DNA of 6,290 nt from an uncultured Nitrosomonadales bacterium (GTDB taxonomy: Bacteria > Pseudomonadota > Gammaproteobacteria > Burkholderiales > Methylophilaceae): assembly GCA_946481065.1 (NCBI GenBank), contig CAMLMA010000102.1, positions 1-6,290 of the forward strand. Reading direction: 5' to 3'. The translations under genes were made by a program, and so were the position numbers. A model generated the notes under the pieces. It did not search any database, was not told the DNA's origin, and was given only the letters and a program-made list of their open reading frames with translations. Of this stretch, positions 1-6,290 are shown in pieces. Every line of letters begins with the position of its first letter. Within the stretch, counting starts at the first letter, position 1.

Positions 1-2
1 AT

Positions 3-209
3 CAGGCCTACCTGCTGGAAAAGATGCCGATCAAGCTCATGACGCGCGACAACCTGGCTTCGATGGAAGTCGATAGTGTCGCCAGCGGTCCGTTCCCGGC
101 GGTGTTCGGTTTCAAGCCGACGGCGCTCGAAGCCGTGGTGCCGGAGTATCTGGCCAATGATACCCCCAGGGGCGCCTATGACCGATTCCGCGGCCTCGCC
201 GGACGTTGA
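3..209 (+). CDS. Complex I NDUFA9-family NAD(P)-binding protein (3' end only)
   Basis: The window opens inside this gene: the frame is open from base 3 to a TGA at 207-209, giving the last 68 residues. The tail reads (L)MTRDNLASMEVDSV, then GPFP..FGFKPTALEAVVPEYL. This is the C-terminal signature I know from the bacterial relatives of the eukaryotic complex I accessory subunit NDUFA9, which are atypical extended short-chain dehydrogenases. The NAD(P)-binding Rossmann part lies outside the window, so nothing can be said about its glycine motif. In mitochondria NDUFA9 is a structural, NADPH-binding subunit of the peripheral arm; the bacterial role is much less clear, and assembly or quinone-related functions are only suggestions. 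The gene is on the same strand as cca, 130 bases upstream of it. The ATG at 24 is internal, because coding similarity continues upstream of it. Family assignment is from remembered similarity; a generic NAD-dependent epimerase label is the main alternative. Confidence 0.8.
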   Translation, partial: QAYLLEKMPIKLMTRDNLASMEVDSVASGPFPAVFGFKPTALEAVVPEYLANDTPRGAYDRFRGLAGR

Positions 210-288
210 GGCGGCAGATGCTGGTGACGGCATCGCGCGGGGCGAAGACTCCTCACCTTCACATGGGTGAATACGCGCCTGTGCGTTC

Positions 289-314
289 CGTGTGGCAGGG
301 CATCCCGCCATGCG
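289..314 (+). other. Hairpin in the leader of cca
   Basis: The segment folds on itself. TGGC (293-296) pairs with GCCA (307-310), and GGG (298-300) pairs with CCC (304-306) around a CAT loop; A297 is bulged. The stem extends outward through two G-T wobbles (292/311, 291/312) and then G290-C313 and C289-G314, for about 11 pairs in all. It ends 13 bases before the cca Shine-Dalgarno sequence. No T-run follows on either side, so it does not look like a standard intrinsic terminator. It could be a leader structure, an mRNA 3'-end stabiliser for the upstream gene, or chance in GC-rich DNA. Confidence 0.4.
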
Positions 315-327
315 ATGCGATTCACGC

Positions 328-332
328 AGGAG
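328..332 (+). promoter_or_regulatory. Shine-Dalgarno sequence that fixes the cca start
   Basis: AGGAG lies 7 bases before the ATG at 340, which is ideal spacing. The in-frame ATG at 334 is only one base away from it, and the in-frame GTG at 292 and ATG at 310 lie upstream of it. This supports the start at 340, which also matches the N-terminus of E. coli Cca (MKIYLVGGAVRD). Confidence 0.8.
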
Positions 333-339
333 CATGCAG

Positions 340-1554
340 ATGAAGGTCTACCAGGTCGGCGGCGCTGTGCGTGATGCCTTGCTGGGGCTGCCGGTCAAGG
401 ATACCGACCATGTCGTCGTGGGCGCCACGCCTGAGCAGATGGCGCGACTCGGTTATCGACCGGTAGGCAAGGATTTCCCAGTGTTCCTGCATCCGGAATC
501 TCACGAGGAATACGCGCTGGCACGCACCGAGCGCAAGACGGCAAAAGGTTACAAGGGTTTTCAGGTGTTCGCTTCGCCAGAAGTCACCCTGGAAGAAGAC
601 CTCGCACGTCGCGATCTCACCATCAACGCCATCGCCCGCGACGAAGCGGGTCAGCTCATCGACCCATTCAACGGCCAGGCCGATATCTCCAGCAGGACCT
701 TGCGTCACGTGAGCGAAGCCTTCGCCGAGGACCCGGTGCGCATTCTGCGTGCGGCACGTTTCGCGGCACGCTTCACCGACTTCAGTGTCGCGCCCGAGAC
801 CATGCGACTGATGAAAGGCATGGTCGATGCGGGGGAAGTTGATGCGCTTGTGGCCGAAAGGGTCTGGCAGGAATTGTCCAAGGGCCTGATGGAGGCGAAG
901 CCCTCGCGCATGTTCGACGTGCTGCGGGAGTGCGGCGCCCTGCAGCGGATATTCCCCGAACTCGATCGGCTCTGGGGCGTGCCGCAACCGCCGCAACATC
1001 ATCCCGAGATCGACACCGGCGTGCATGTGATGATGGTCATCGATTACGCGGCATCACAAGGGTATTCCCTGCCGGTGCGATTCGCCGCGCTGACGCACGA
1101 CCTCGGCAAGGGCACGACGCCAGCGGAGATCCTGCCGCGCCATATCGGTCACGAGGAGCGCAGCGTGAGCCTGCTGAAGGACGTATGCAAGCGCTTACGC
1201 GTACCCAACGATTGCAAGGAGCTGGCCCATATCGTCGCCAGGTTCCATGGCAAGGTCCATGCGGTCTCGGAGATGCGGCCGGGGACACTTGTGCAGTTCC
1301 TGCAGGATACGGACGCGATCCGGCAGCCACAGCGGTTCAGGGAATTTCTGCTGGCCTGTGAGAGCGATTCGCGCGGGCGCACTGGCTTCGAGCAGAAACC
1401 ATTCCCGCAGGCCGAACGCTTATTGCAGCTGCTGGCAGCGGTGACGGCGGTCGATGCTGGCGCGATCGCCCGACAGTTCGACGCGCCGGAGAAGATCAAG
1501 GCTGCCGTATTCGAAGCCCGCGTCGAAGCGGTCAAGGCATTGTCGCAGCCCTAA
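340..1554 (+). CDS. cca: Multifunctional CCA tRNA nucleotidyltransferase with HD domain
   Basis: This enzyme adds or repairs the 3'-terminal CCA of tRNAs from CTP and ATP without a nucleic acid template, acting in the cytoplasm. The protein is 404 residues, close to the 412 of E. coli Cca, and aligns with it almost throughout. The class II nucleotidyltransferase head is complete: GGAVRD at 7-12, metal-binding D21 and D23 in KDTDHVVVG, RRDLTINA at 90-97 and EDPVRILRAARFAAR from 130. The C-terminal half carries an HD domain with H253-D254 in THDLGKG; in E. coli this domain has Ni-dependent 2',3'-cyclic phosphodiesterase, 2'-nucleotidase and phosphatase activities. Longer starts at 292, 310 and 334 are in frame, but the ribosome site and family N-terminus favour 340. 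The gene converges with the diguanylate cyclase gene, with 20 bases between stops and no obvious terminator there. A hairpin lies in its leader. Identity is very secure. Confidence 0.97.
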   Translation: MKVYQVGGAVRDALLGLPVKDTDHVVVGATPEQMARLGYRPVGKDFPVFLHPESHEEYALARTERKTAKGYKGFQVFASPEVTLEEDLARRDLTINAIARDEAGQLIDPFNGQADISSRTLRHVSEAFAEDPVRILRAARFAARFTDFSVAPETMRLMKGMVDAGEVDALVAERVWQELSKGLMEAKPSRMFDVLRECGALQRIFPELDRLWGVPQPPQHHPEIDTGVHVMMVIDYAASQGYSLPVRFAALTHDLGKGTTPAEILPRHIGHEERSVSLLKDVCKRLRVPNDCKELAHIVARFHGKVHAVSEMRPGTLVQFLQDTDAIRQPQRFREFLLACESDSRGRTGFEQKPFPQAERLLQLLAAVTAVDAGAIARQFDAPEKIKAAVFEARVEAVKALSQP

Positions 1555-1574
1555 GTCCCAGGTATTCCGCACAC

Positions 1575-3026
1575 TCATCCGGCAGTACGGACGCAGTCAC
1601 GGCCAGCGGCCTTGGCACGATAGAGCGCTTCGTCAGCTCGGCCGAACATCGCCGCGTTCGATTCCGGGTCATGGTATTCCGCGACGCCGAGGCTGATGGT
1701 GATCCTGATGCTGATGTCGCCGTAATCGATCGGTGTCTCCTTCACGGTGGTGCGCAGGGTCTCAGCGATGACCTGTGCACGGTTGAGGTCGCAGCCTTTC
1801 ATCAGCAGCAGGTATTCTTCCCCGCCCCAGCGGCACAGGAAATCGGATTCGCGCAGGCAGCCACGGATGATCTCGGCCAGGCGCCGGATGACCATGTCGC
1901 CTGCCAAGTGACCATGATGGTCGTTCACATCCTTGAAATGGTCGATATCGATGAGGATGGCCGACAGCGGTTCCTGATTGCGTCGTGCCAGCTTCACCGC
2001 CTGTTCCGCGAAGAGTTCGCAGGCCTGCCGGTTGGCCAGCCCGGTCAGCTTGTCGGTCATGGCCATTTCTTCCAGCCGCCGCTGGTAGCGATTGATGGTG
2101 ATGTTGGTCAGTGTCAGCACCACCGCCGTGATCAGCAGGCAAAGCGCCAGATTCAGATACAGCGTGCGCTTGATGCCAGCGAGGGCTTCATCTTCCATCT
2201 TCTCCACGCACAGGTACCAGTCCAGCTCGGGAATGAAACGCACATTGAGCAGATGCACGCGACCGTCGCGCTTGTATTGATAAGAACCGCTGCGGTCCTT
2301 GAGTATCCGATCCGCTTGCGCCTGCAAGCCGGGGATATTGCGGATATTGTCGCCAGGGCTGGTCTGTTGATTGCTGAAAAGCGCGACATCTCCCTTGAGA
2401 TCGACGAAATAGACGATGCGATCATAGCGTTGCTGATAGCTGTCGATCAGCTTGCGTACGGCATCCACCGTGAGACCGATGCCGGCCACACCGAGGAATT
2501 TACCAGCGTAATCATAGACATGATAGTTGATGAAGATGGTCAGCGCGTTCCGGTCGGCCTGATTGGTATCGACGCTGATCTCGTAGGGTTGCTTCATGTC
2601 GCGCACCCGGTAATACCAGACATCGTGCGTATCCTTGGGTGAGACCTGTTTCAGGATCCCGCCCGGATAATAATAGTTGCCCGTCTTTTCGGAGACATAG
2701 AAGCTGGCGAAGGTGCCATAACGCTGCCTGATCTCGCCGAGGTATTTGGTGATCTGGGCCAGGTCCTTCTCGCCATCCAGTATCCAGTCGCGCAGGAAGG
2801 TATCGCTCGCCATCATCGACGAGATGAAGGTCGGCCTGACCAGGTCTTTCTGGATCTCGGAATAGATGTTGTCTGAGGTGAGCGGCAGCTCGTCCTTGAT
2901 GATGGACTCGCGGATGGTCGCGCGCGAGACGAAATAACTGGCAAGGCTGGTGATGATGAAGCCCATGCTCAGCAGGATGCAGAGCGCGATGATGAGTTTT
3001 TGTTTGTCGTTGGCTAGAGTCTTCAT
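1575..3026 (-). CDS. Membrane-anchored diguanylate cyclase: dCache sensor plus GGDEF
   Basis: The 483-residue protein is predicted to make cyclic di-GMP from two GTP in response to a periplasmic signal. A hydrophobic segment at about 11-33 and a second at about 289-311 flank a large extracytoplasmic region of about 255 residues that resembles a double Cache (dCache_1) domain (WYY near the middle, then INYHVYDYAGKFLGVAGIGL). A short helical linker leads to the GGDEF domain from about 320 (TDKLTGLANR at 324-333, Mg-binding D360 in DIDHFKDVND, catalytic GGEEY at 401-405, ITISLGVAEY). An RESD motif at 392-395 lies exactly five residues before GGEEY, which is the RxxD product-inhibition site. The Tyr in the fifth position replaces the usual Phe and is conservative; activity is expected. 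No EAL domain is present. The ATG at 3026 has no good Shine-Dalgarno sequence, but it gives a natural short cytoplasmic N-terminus. The exporter gene ends 135 bases upstream on the same strand. The ligand is unknown. Confidence 0.93.
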   Translation of the reverse strand: MKTLANDKQKLIIALCILLSMGFIITSLASYFVSRATIRESIIKDELPLTSDNIYSEIQKDLVRPTFISSMMASDTFLRDWILDGEKDLAQITKYLGEIRQRYGTFASFYVSEKTGNYYYPGGILKQVSPKDTHDVWYYRVRDMKQPYEISVDTNQADRNALTIFINYHVYDYAGKFLGVAGIGLTVDAVRKLIDSYQQRYDRIVYFVDLKGDVALFSNQQTSPGDNIRNIPGLQAQADRILKDRSGSYQYKRDGRVHLLNVRFIPELDWYLCVEKMEDEALAGIKRTLYLNLALCLLITAVVLTLTNITINRYQRRLEEMAMTDKLTGLANRQACELFAEQAVKLARRNQEPLSAILIDIDHFKDVNDHHGHLAGDMVIRRLAEIIRGCLRESDFLCRWGGEEYLLLMKGCDLNRAQVIAETLRTTVKETPIDYGDISIRITISLGVAEYHDPESNAAMFGRADEALYRAKAAGRDCVRTAG

Positions 3027-3161
3027 GTCTGGGGATTATTCACTAGCTTTTGATGCAAGTGTAGCGCAGATGCAGCCGTTGCGGAGCAGCTGACAAGCTA
3101 TGGGCGTTGATAGGGCGCAGGCGGTTCCGGCAAGGAATCGAGGGGGTACAGGATGTCCGCC

Positions 3162-4589
3162 TCAATGCAATGCGTGATTCGCGGGCGCGGCTTTCAGGTT
3201 CATGGAAAAGCCGAGCAGGGCGGCGATCCCGGCAGCGAGCGCGCCCAATGCGAAGGCGGCTTGATAGCCACCATTGAGCGCAAGCAGTGCGGCCGTTCCC
3301 TGCGTCATCAGGTAGTCGGTGCGCACCACGGCAGCACTTGCCAGTATCGCCAGACCCAAGGCGCCACCCATCATGAAAGCGGTATTGACGATACCGGAAG
3401 CAAGGCCGGACTCCTGCTGCGGTACATCGCTCATGGCGGCCAGCAGCAATGGATTGAATGCGACGCCTGCCCCCAAGCCGAGTAACAGCATGCCCGGCAG
3501 GACATGCAGCATGAAATCGCCCTGCAATGGGGCGAATGCGAACAAGCCCAGGCCGATCCCACCCAGCATCAGGCCGCCGATCAGCGGCAGGCGTATGCCG
3601 AATCGCATGACGATCCTGGCGGAGAGGCCGAGGGAGAGTATCGCCATGATCAGGTTCGATGGCAGGAAAGCCAGCCCGACCTGCATCGCGTCATAGCCCA
3701 GCACAAGCTGCATGTAGAGCGCCGAGATGAAGAACCATGCGAACATGGCCGCTGCCCATAGCGCGGCGATGACATTGGCGATGGATACGTTGCGCAGTCG
3801 GAAGAATCGCAAAGGGACGAGTGGTCTGTGCACGCGCGACTCGATGACGAGGAAGGCAATGAGTAACAGAAGGGATGCCCCAAGCAGGCTTCCCGTCATC
3901 GGGGACAGCCAGCCGGCGGCATGGCCATTGACGATCGCATAGACGGTCAGCATGAGGGAGGCCGTGATGGTCAGGGCTCCGCCGATATCCATGTGCCGGA
4001 CATCGGTCTGTGGTTCTCCGGGCGGCAATATCCGCAAGCAGACCGCATACACCGCGATCCCGATCGGCAGGTTCACCAGGAATATCCAGTGCCAGCTCAG
4101 CATGCTGGTCAGGACACCGCCGAGCAGTACGCCGACACTGCCGCCACCCGCACATACGAAACCATAGATGCCCATGGCCTTGGCGCGTTCACCGTTTTCC
4201 GTGAACAGGCTCATGATGAGCGAAAGGGCGACAGCCGATACGACAGCGCCGCCCAATCCCTGTATCCCCCGCGCGATGATCAGCATGGTTTGCGAATTGG
4301 CGATACCGCAGGCCAGCGAGGCACCTGTGAACAGAATGATGCCGAGCAGGAAGAGCTTGCGCTGGCCGAACAGGTCTCCCAGCCGCCCGCCCAGAAGCAG
4401 GAAGCCCCCGAAGGTCAGCATATAGGCGTTGACCACCCAGACCAGGGCGCTTTCGGTAAATGCCAGGTCGTTGCGGATGGAGGGCAGTGCGACATTGACG
4501 ATCGTGGTGTCCAGCACGATCATGAGTTCGCCGAGGCAGAGGATGATCAGCGCCAGCCAGCGCTTGCTTTCTTCGATCGAGTGGACCAT
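3162..4589 (-). CDS. MFS exporter, DHA2 (EmrB/QacA-type, 14 TM) family
   Basis: This is a 475-residue, very hydrophobic inner-membrane protein of the major facilitator superfamily, expected to export drugs or other small molecules in exchange for protons. The first helix carries the DHA2 hallmark LDTTIVNVALP with D27. Motif A follows as GGRLGDLFGQRK at 67-78, motif B as ARGIQGLGG with R107, and the antiporter-type glycine-rich motif C lies at about 143-158. SWHWIFLVNLPIG at 165-177 is typical of the 14-helix DHA2 branch, and the length fits that group. No EmrA-type membrane-fusion partner or outer-membrane channel gene is next to it in the window, so it may act alone. It starts 95 bases after the slmA stop on the same strand; its ATG has no convincing Shine-Dalgarno sequence. 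The substrate cannot be read from the sequence. It is probably not controlled by the adjacent TetR-fold protein, which is SlmA. Confidence 0.92.
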   Translation of the reverse strand: MVHSIEESKRWLALIILCLGELMIVLDTTIVNVALPSIRNDLAFTESALVWVVNAYMLTFGGFLLLGGRLGDLFGQRKLFLLGIILFTGASLACGIANSQTMLIIARGIQGLGGAVVSAVALSLIMSLFTENGERAKAMGIYGFVCAGGGSVGVLLGGVLTSMLSWHWIFLVNLPIGIAVYAVCLRILPPGEPQTDVRHMDIGGALTITASLMLTVYAIVNGHAAGWLSPMTGSLLGASLLLLIAFLVIESRVHRPLVPLRFFRLRNVSIANVIAALWAAAMFAWFFISALYMQLVLGYDAMQVGLAFLPSNLIMAILSLGLSARIVMRFGIRLPLIGGLMLGGIGLGLFAFAPLQGDFMLHVLPGMLLLGLGAGVAFNPLLLAAMSDVPQQESGLASGIVNTAFMMGGALGLAILASAAVVRTDYLMTQGTAALLALNGGYQAAFALGALAAGIAALLGFSMNLKAAPANHALH

Positions 4590-4643
4590 GGTTCGTCGTG
4601 TTTTATTGGTTCAAGTAAAGCAAAGCCGATTTTCTGGCGAGGC

Positions 4644-4661
4644 GGCTAATGGGGCTAATGG
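4644..4661. repeat. Exact 9-bp tandem direct repeat
   Basis: GGCTAATGG occurs twice in immediate succession (4644-4652 and 4653-4661); on the minus strand it reads CCATTAGCCCCATTAGCC. It lies in the 95-base gap between the slmA stop and the exporter start, 54 bases ahead of the exporter ATG. It could be a paired protein-binding site for the exporter promoter or a recent slippage duplication. The sequence alone does not decide between them. Confidence 0.6.
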
Positions 4662-4684
4662 AGGGTGGGCGAGATGGCCCCGCC

Positions 4685-5242
4685 CTAGATCAGAGCGGAT
4701 AACTGCAGCTGAGCGAACTCCATCGGCTTGCGCTTGAATCCGCTCTTGGCGAACTGATGCCAGCGGCCGATGACGTAGCAGAGGATGAGGTTGGCTTGCG
4801 CTTCAGGTTCGCGCTTGCTACCGCTTTGGGTCTCGGCGATGCGCAGGCTCTGTTTGAGGGTGGATTCCAGACGGTCGAATAACTGGTTGATGCGGACTTG
4901 CAGGCGGTCGTCCTCATTGACCAGCGCGTCGCCGATGAGTACGCGCGTCATGCCCGGGTTCTTCTCGGCGAACATGAGCAACACGGTGACCACGCGCTGC
5001 ACCTGGGCCAGGCCATCGGTCTCTTCGCTGGTGATCTTGTTGATGAGGCCGAAGAGGGTCTGCTCGATGAATTCGATCAAGCCTTCGAACATCTGTGCCT
5101 TGCCGGCGAAGTGGCGGTAGAGGGCGGCTTCGGAGACGTCGAGCTTGGCGGCGAGCGATGCGGTGGTGATCTTTTCGCGTTTGGGCGATTCGAGCATCTT
5201 TGCCAGGGTTTCGAGGATCTGTTGTTTGCGTTCGCCTGCCAT
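4685..5242 (-). CDS. slmA: Nucleoid occlusion factor SlmA (TetR fold)
   Basis: SlmA binds specific chromosomal sites and blocks FtsZ ring assembly over the nucleoid. The 185-residue product aligns along its length with E. coli SlmA (198 residues). The helix-turn-helix lies at about 26-45 (TTASLAAKLDVSEAALYRHF), followed by KAQMFEGLIEFIE, then EKNPGMTRVL at 93-102 and a strongly conserved DRLQVRINQLFDRLE. These segments are shared with SlmA rather than with TetR family drug repressors. The N-terminus is several residues shorter than in E. coli. Of the E. coli positions I recall as important for FtsZ binding, F65 corresponds to F58 and R101-N102 to K94-N95, but R73 corresponds to L66. AGGAA at 5251-5255 sits 8 bases before the ATG and supports this start. 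The gene begins 21 bases after the HAD nucleotidase gene ends, so the two are probably cotranscribed. Confidence 0.92.
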   Translation of the reverse strand: MAGERKQQILETLAKMLESPKREKITTASLAAKLDVSEAALYRHFAGKAQMFEGLIEFIEQTLFGLINKITSEETDGLAQVQRVVTVLLMFAEKNPGMTRVLIGDALVNEDDRLQVRINQLFDRLESTLKQSLRIAETQSGSKREPEAQANLILCYVIGRWHQFAKSGFKRKPMEFAQLQLSALI

Positions 5243-5263
5243 TTTTATTGTTCCTAACTTGTT

Positions 5264-5893
5264 CTAGATCGTGGTTCTGGTCAATTCGAGTATGTTGCCG
5301 ATACGGGCATCGACATAATTCGGCTTATGCATGCGCCGGCTGACAAGTACGGTCTTCATGCCCAGCCGCTTGGCGGTCATGAGGGCTTCCGGGTTGTCTT
5401 CCAGCATCACGCAATCCTCTGGTCTGGCCTTGATCGCCTGCAACATCCGTGCGAATCCGCGGAACGAAGGCTTCGGGTGGAAGCCTGAGGATTCCACACT
5501 GAATATCTGGTCGAACAGGCCTTCGATACCCATCAGTTTCAGCACCCGTAAAGCATAACCCATGGGCGCGTTAGTGAATACTACCTTACGCCCCGAAAGG
5601 CGCTGGAGGCAGTGCCGGAGCCTTTGGCTGCGCACGACCATCTGCGCCAGCTCGGGGAACTGGTGGGTGATATGCAGGAAGTGCCGGGGGTCGATGTCGT
5701 GATGGCGCGTGAGCCCTTTCATGGTCGCGCCATAGATGCGCCAGTAATGCCGGCGCAAGGCATGCGCGTCATCCTCGTTCAAATCGAGATGATCCATGAT
5801 GTACTGCGTCATGGCCTGGTTCATCACCGGGAAGATGTGGGCGGACGCGTCGTGCAAGGTATCGTCCAAGTCAAAAACCCAGACGCGGCTCAT
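5264..5893 (-). CDS. HAD-family pyrimidine 5'-nucleotidase (SDT1/YjjG-like)
   Basis: This is a 209-residue cytoplasmic haloacid dehalogenase-type phosphatase predicted to remove the 5' phosphate from pyrimidine nucleoside monophosphates, possibly including non-canonical ones. All four HAD motifs are visible: DLDDTL with nucleophile D8 and acid/base D10, VVFTNAP with T107, K141 in HPKPSF, and MLEDNPEAL with E165-D166. A helical cap lies between motifs I and II (about 17-95), as in subfamily IA. The closest families known to me are yeast SDT1 and bacterial pyrimidine 5'-nucleotidases; the exact substrate is inference. In betaproteobacteria this gene commonly sits between argB and slmA, as here, with slmA 21 bases downstream. 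The ATG at 5893 places DLDD at the expected distance from the N-terminus, although its ribosome site is weak; the frame is open for some distance upstream, without a better start. Confidence 0.88.
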   Translation of the reverse strand: MSRVWVFDLDDTLHDASAHIFPVMNQAMTQYIMDHLDLNEDDAHALRRHYWRIYGATMKGLTRHHDIDPRHFLHITHQFPELAQMVVRSQRLRHCLQRLSGRKVVFTNAPMGYALRVLKLMGIEGLFDQIFSVESSGFHPKPSFRGFARMLQAIKARPEDCVMLEDNPEALMTAKRLGMKTVLVSRRMHKPNYVDARIGNILELTRTTI

Positions 5894-6045
5894 AGATCCA
5901 TTTTGCGGGCGAATCGCGGCGTTGCGTGCGCGCTCATTCCTCGCCTATCCGTTCGATATGTCTCGTCATTCGCTATGCGGCGCCTTGCGCTTCATCCCGG
6001 AAAAACATCTCTGAAGCCGTCTCAGCAAGCCAATGAAATGCGGAA

Positions 6046-6290
6046 TTATTTGGCTTTGATCAGGGTGCCCACCCCTTCGTCCGTGAGGACTTCCAGCAGC
6101 AATGCATGCTCGACACGTCCGTCGATGATGTGCACCGACTTCACGCCGCTACGCGCCGCATCGAGCGCCGAACTGATCTTGGGCAGCATTCCGCCGGAGA
6201 GGGTGCCGTCGGCGACCATGTCGTCGATCTGCTTCGGCGTGAGGCCGGTGAGCAAGGTGCCTTCTTTATCCAGCACGCCCGGCGTGTTGG
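6046..6290 (-). CDS. argB: Acetylglutamate kinase (3' end only)
   Basis: The last 80 residues of N-acetyl-L-glutamate kinase are present; the gene continues beyond the right edge. The enzyme phosphorylates N-acetylglutamate with ATP in the second step of arginine synthesis, in the cytoplasm. The tail carries [30 protein letters not shown] with the conserved lysine of the active site region, and the family ending [15 protein letters not shown] followed by LTDEGVGT. That ending occurs in the hexameric, arginine-inhibited kinases, where it contributes to the arginine site; the N-terminal helix that is the other determinant is outside the window, so feedback inhibition is likely but not shown. 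A GTG at 6276 is an internal valine codon, not a start, because the family match continues through NTPG to the window edge. The HAD nucleotidase gene follows after 152 bases. Confidence 0.97.
   Translation of the reverse strand, partial: NTPGVLDKEGTLLTGLTPKQIDDMVADGTLSGGMLPKISSALDAARSGVKSVHIIDGRVEHALLLEVLTDEGVGTLIKAK

Noticed and set aside
258..271. Small perfect hairpin TTCAC-ATGG-GTGAA after the NDUFA9-like gene
   Set aside because: Only five pairs, partly A-T, with no T-run after it; not supportable as a terminator.
322..1026. Open frame of 234 codons opposite cca
   Set aside because: cca is beyond doubt on the plus strand, and this frame has no family resemblance.
1555..1574. Bidirectional terminator between the convergent cca and cyclase genes
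   Set aside because: The 20-base gap holds no inverted repeat, and the neighbouring GGCC-rich bases lie inside the cyclase gene and lack a T-run.
1671..2642. Open frame of 323 codons opposite the diguanylate cyclase gene
   Set aside because: It is an exact antisense shadow of a gene with clear domains, its product shows no recognisable motif, and long shadow frames are expected in GC-rich coding DNA.
3058..3063. TACACT (minus strand) as a -10 box for the diguanylate cyclase gene
   Set aside because: Position is plausible, 31 bases before the ATG, but the bases at 17-18 spacing (CTCCGC or GCTCCG) are nothing like a -35 box.
3921..4649. Open frame of 242 codons opposite the exporter gene
   Set aside because: It is antisense to conserved MFS helices; the product is rich in D, Q, E, G and H, as expected for the complement of a hydrophobic gene.
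4667..4685. GGGCG/CGCCC inverted pair just after the slmA stop codon
   Set aside because: Five pairs with a 9-base loop, touching the stop codon and lacking a T-run; no better than chance in this GC-rich gap.
4935..4946. Possible SlmA-binding site inside slmA
   Set aside because: ATGAGTACGCGC matches about nine of twelve bases of the remembered site but lacks its second half-site symmetry and lies in conserved coding sequence.
5894..6045. 152-base gap between argB and the HAD gene as a place for a promoter, terminator or small gene
   Set aside because: I see no clear -35/-10 pair, no stem with a T-run and no small frame with a good ribosome site; it remains unassigned.

Overview
The window looks like ordinary chromosomal core sequence from a GC-rich betaproteobacterium. 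The best guess is the order Nitrosomonadales in the broad sense; that placement is inferred from gene content and protein resemblance, without a search. Two linkages support it: a complex I NDUFA9-like SDR protein just upstream of cca, and the order argB, SDT1-like HAD nucleotidase, slmA.

Layout. Positions 3-209 (+) hold the 3' end of an NDUFA9-family gene. After a 130-base gap containing a sizeable hairpin comes cca (340-1554, +), the tRNA CCA-adding enzyme with its HD hydrolase domain. All the remaining genes are on the minus strand. Read in their own direction, from the right edge leftwards, they are: the 3' end of argB (stop at 6046), an SDT1/YjjG-like HAD pyrimidine 5'-nucleotidase (5893-5264), slmA (5242-4685), a DHA2-family drug exporter (4589-3162) and a membrane-anchored dCache-GGDEF diguanylate cyclase (3026-1575). 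The cyclase converges on cca, with only 20 bases between the two stop codons.

How the genes fit together. The HAD gene and slmA are 21 bases apart and look cotranscribed; argB lies 152 bases upstream of them. The exporter follows slmA after 95 bases and could be read through from it or have its own promoter. The TetR-fold protein here is recognisably the nucleoid occlusion factor SlmA, so it should not be taken for a repressor of the neighbouring exporter. The cyclase is a self-contained periplasmic sensor with c-di-GMP output and an intact product-inhibition site.

I found no mobile element, CRISPR array, RNA gene or convincing intrinsic terminator, and no undescribed system. The points worth a second look are small: the hairpin ahead of cca, an exact 9-bp tandem repeat in the slmA-exporter gap, a substitution at a position of SlmA implicated in FtsZ binding, and the unknown ligand of the cyclase.
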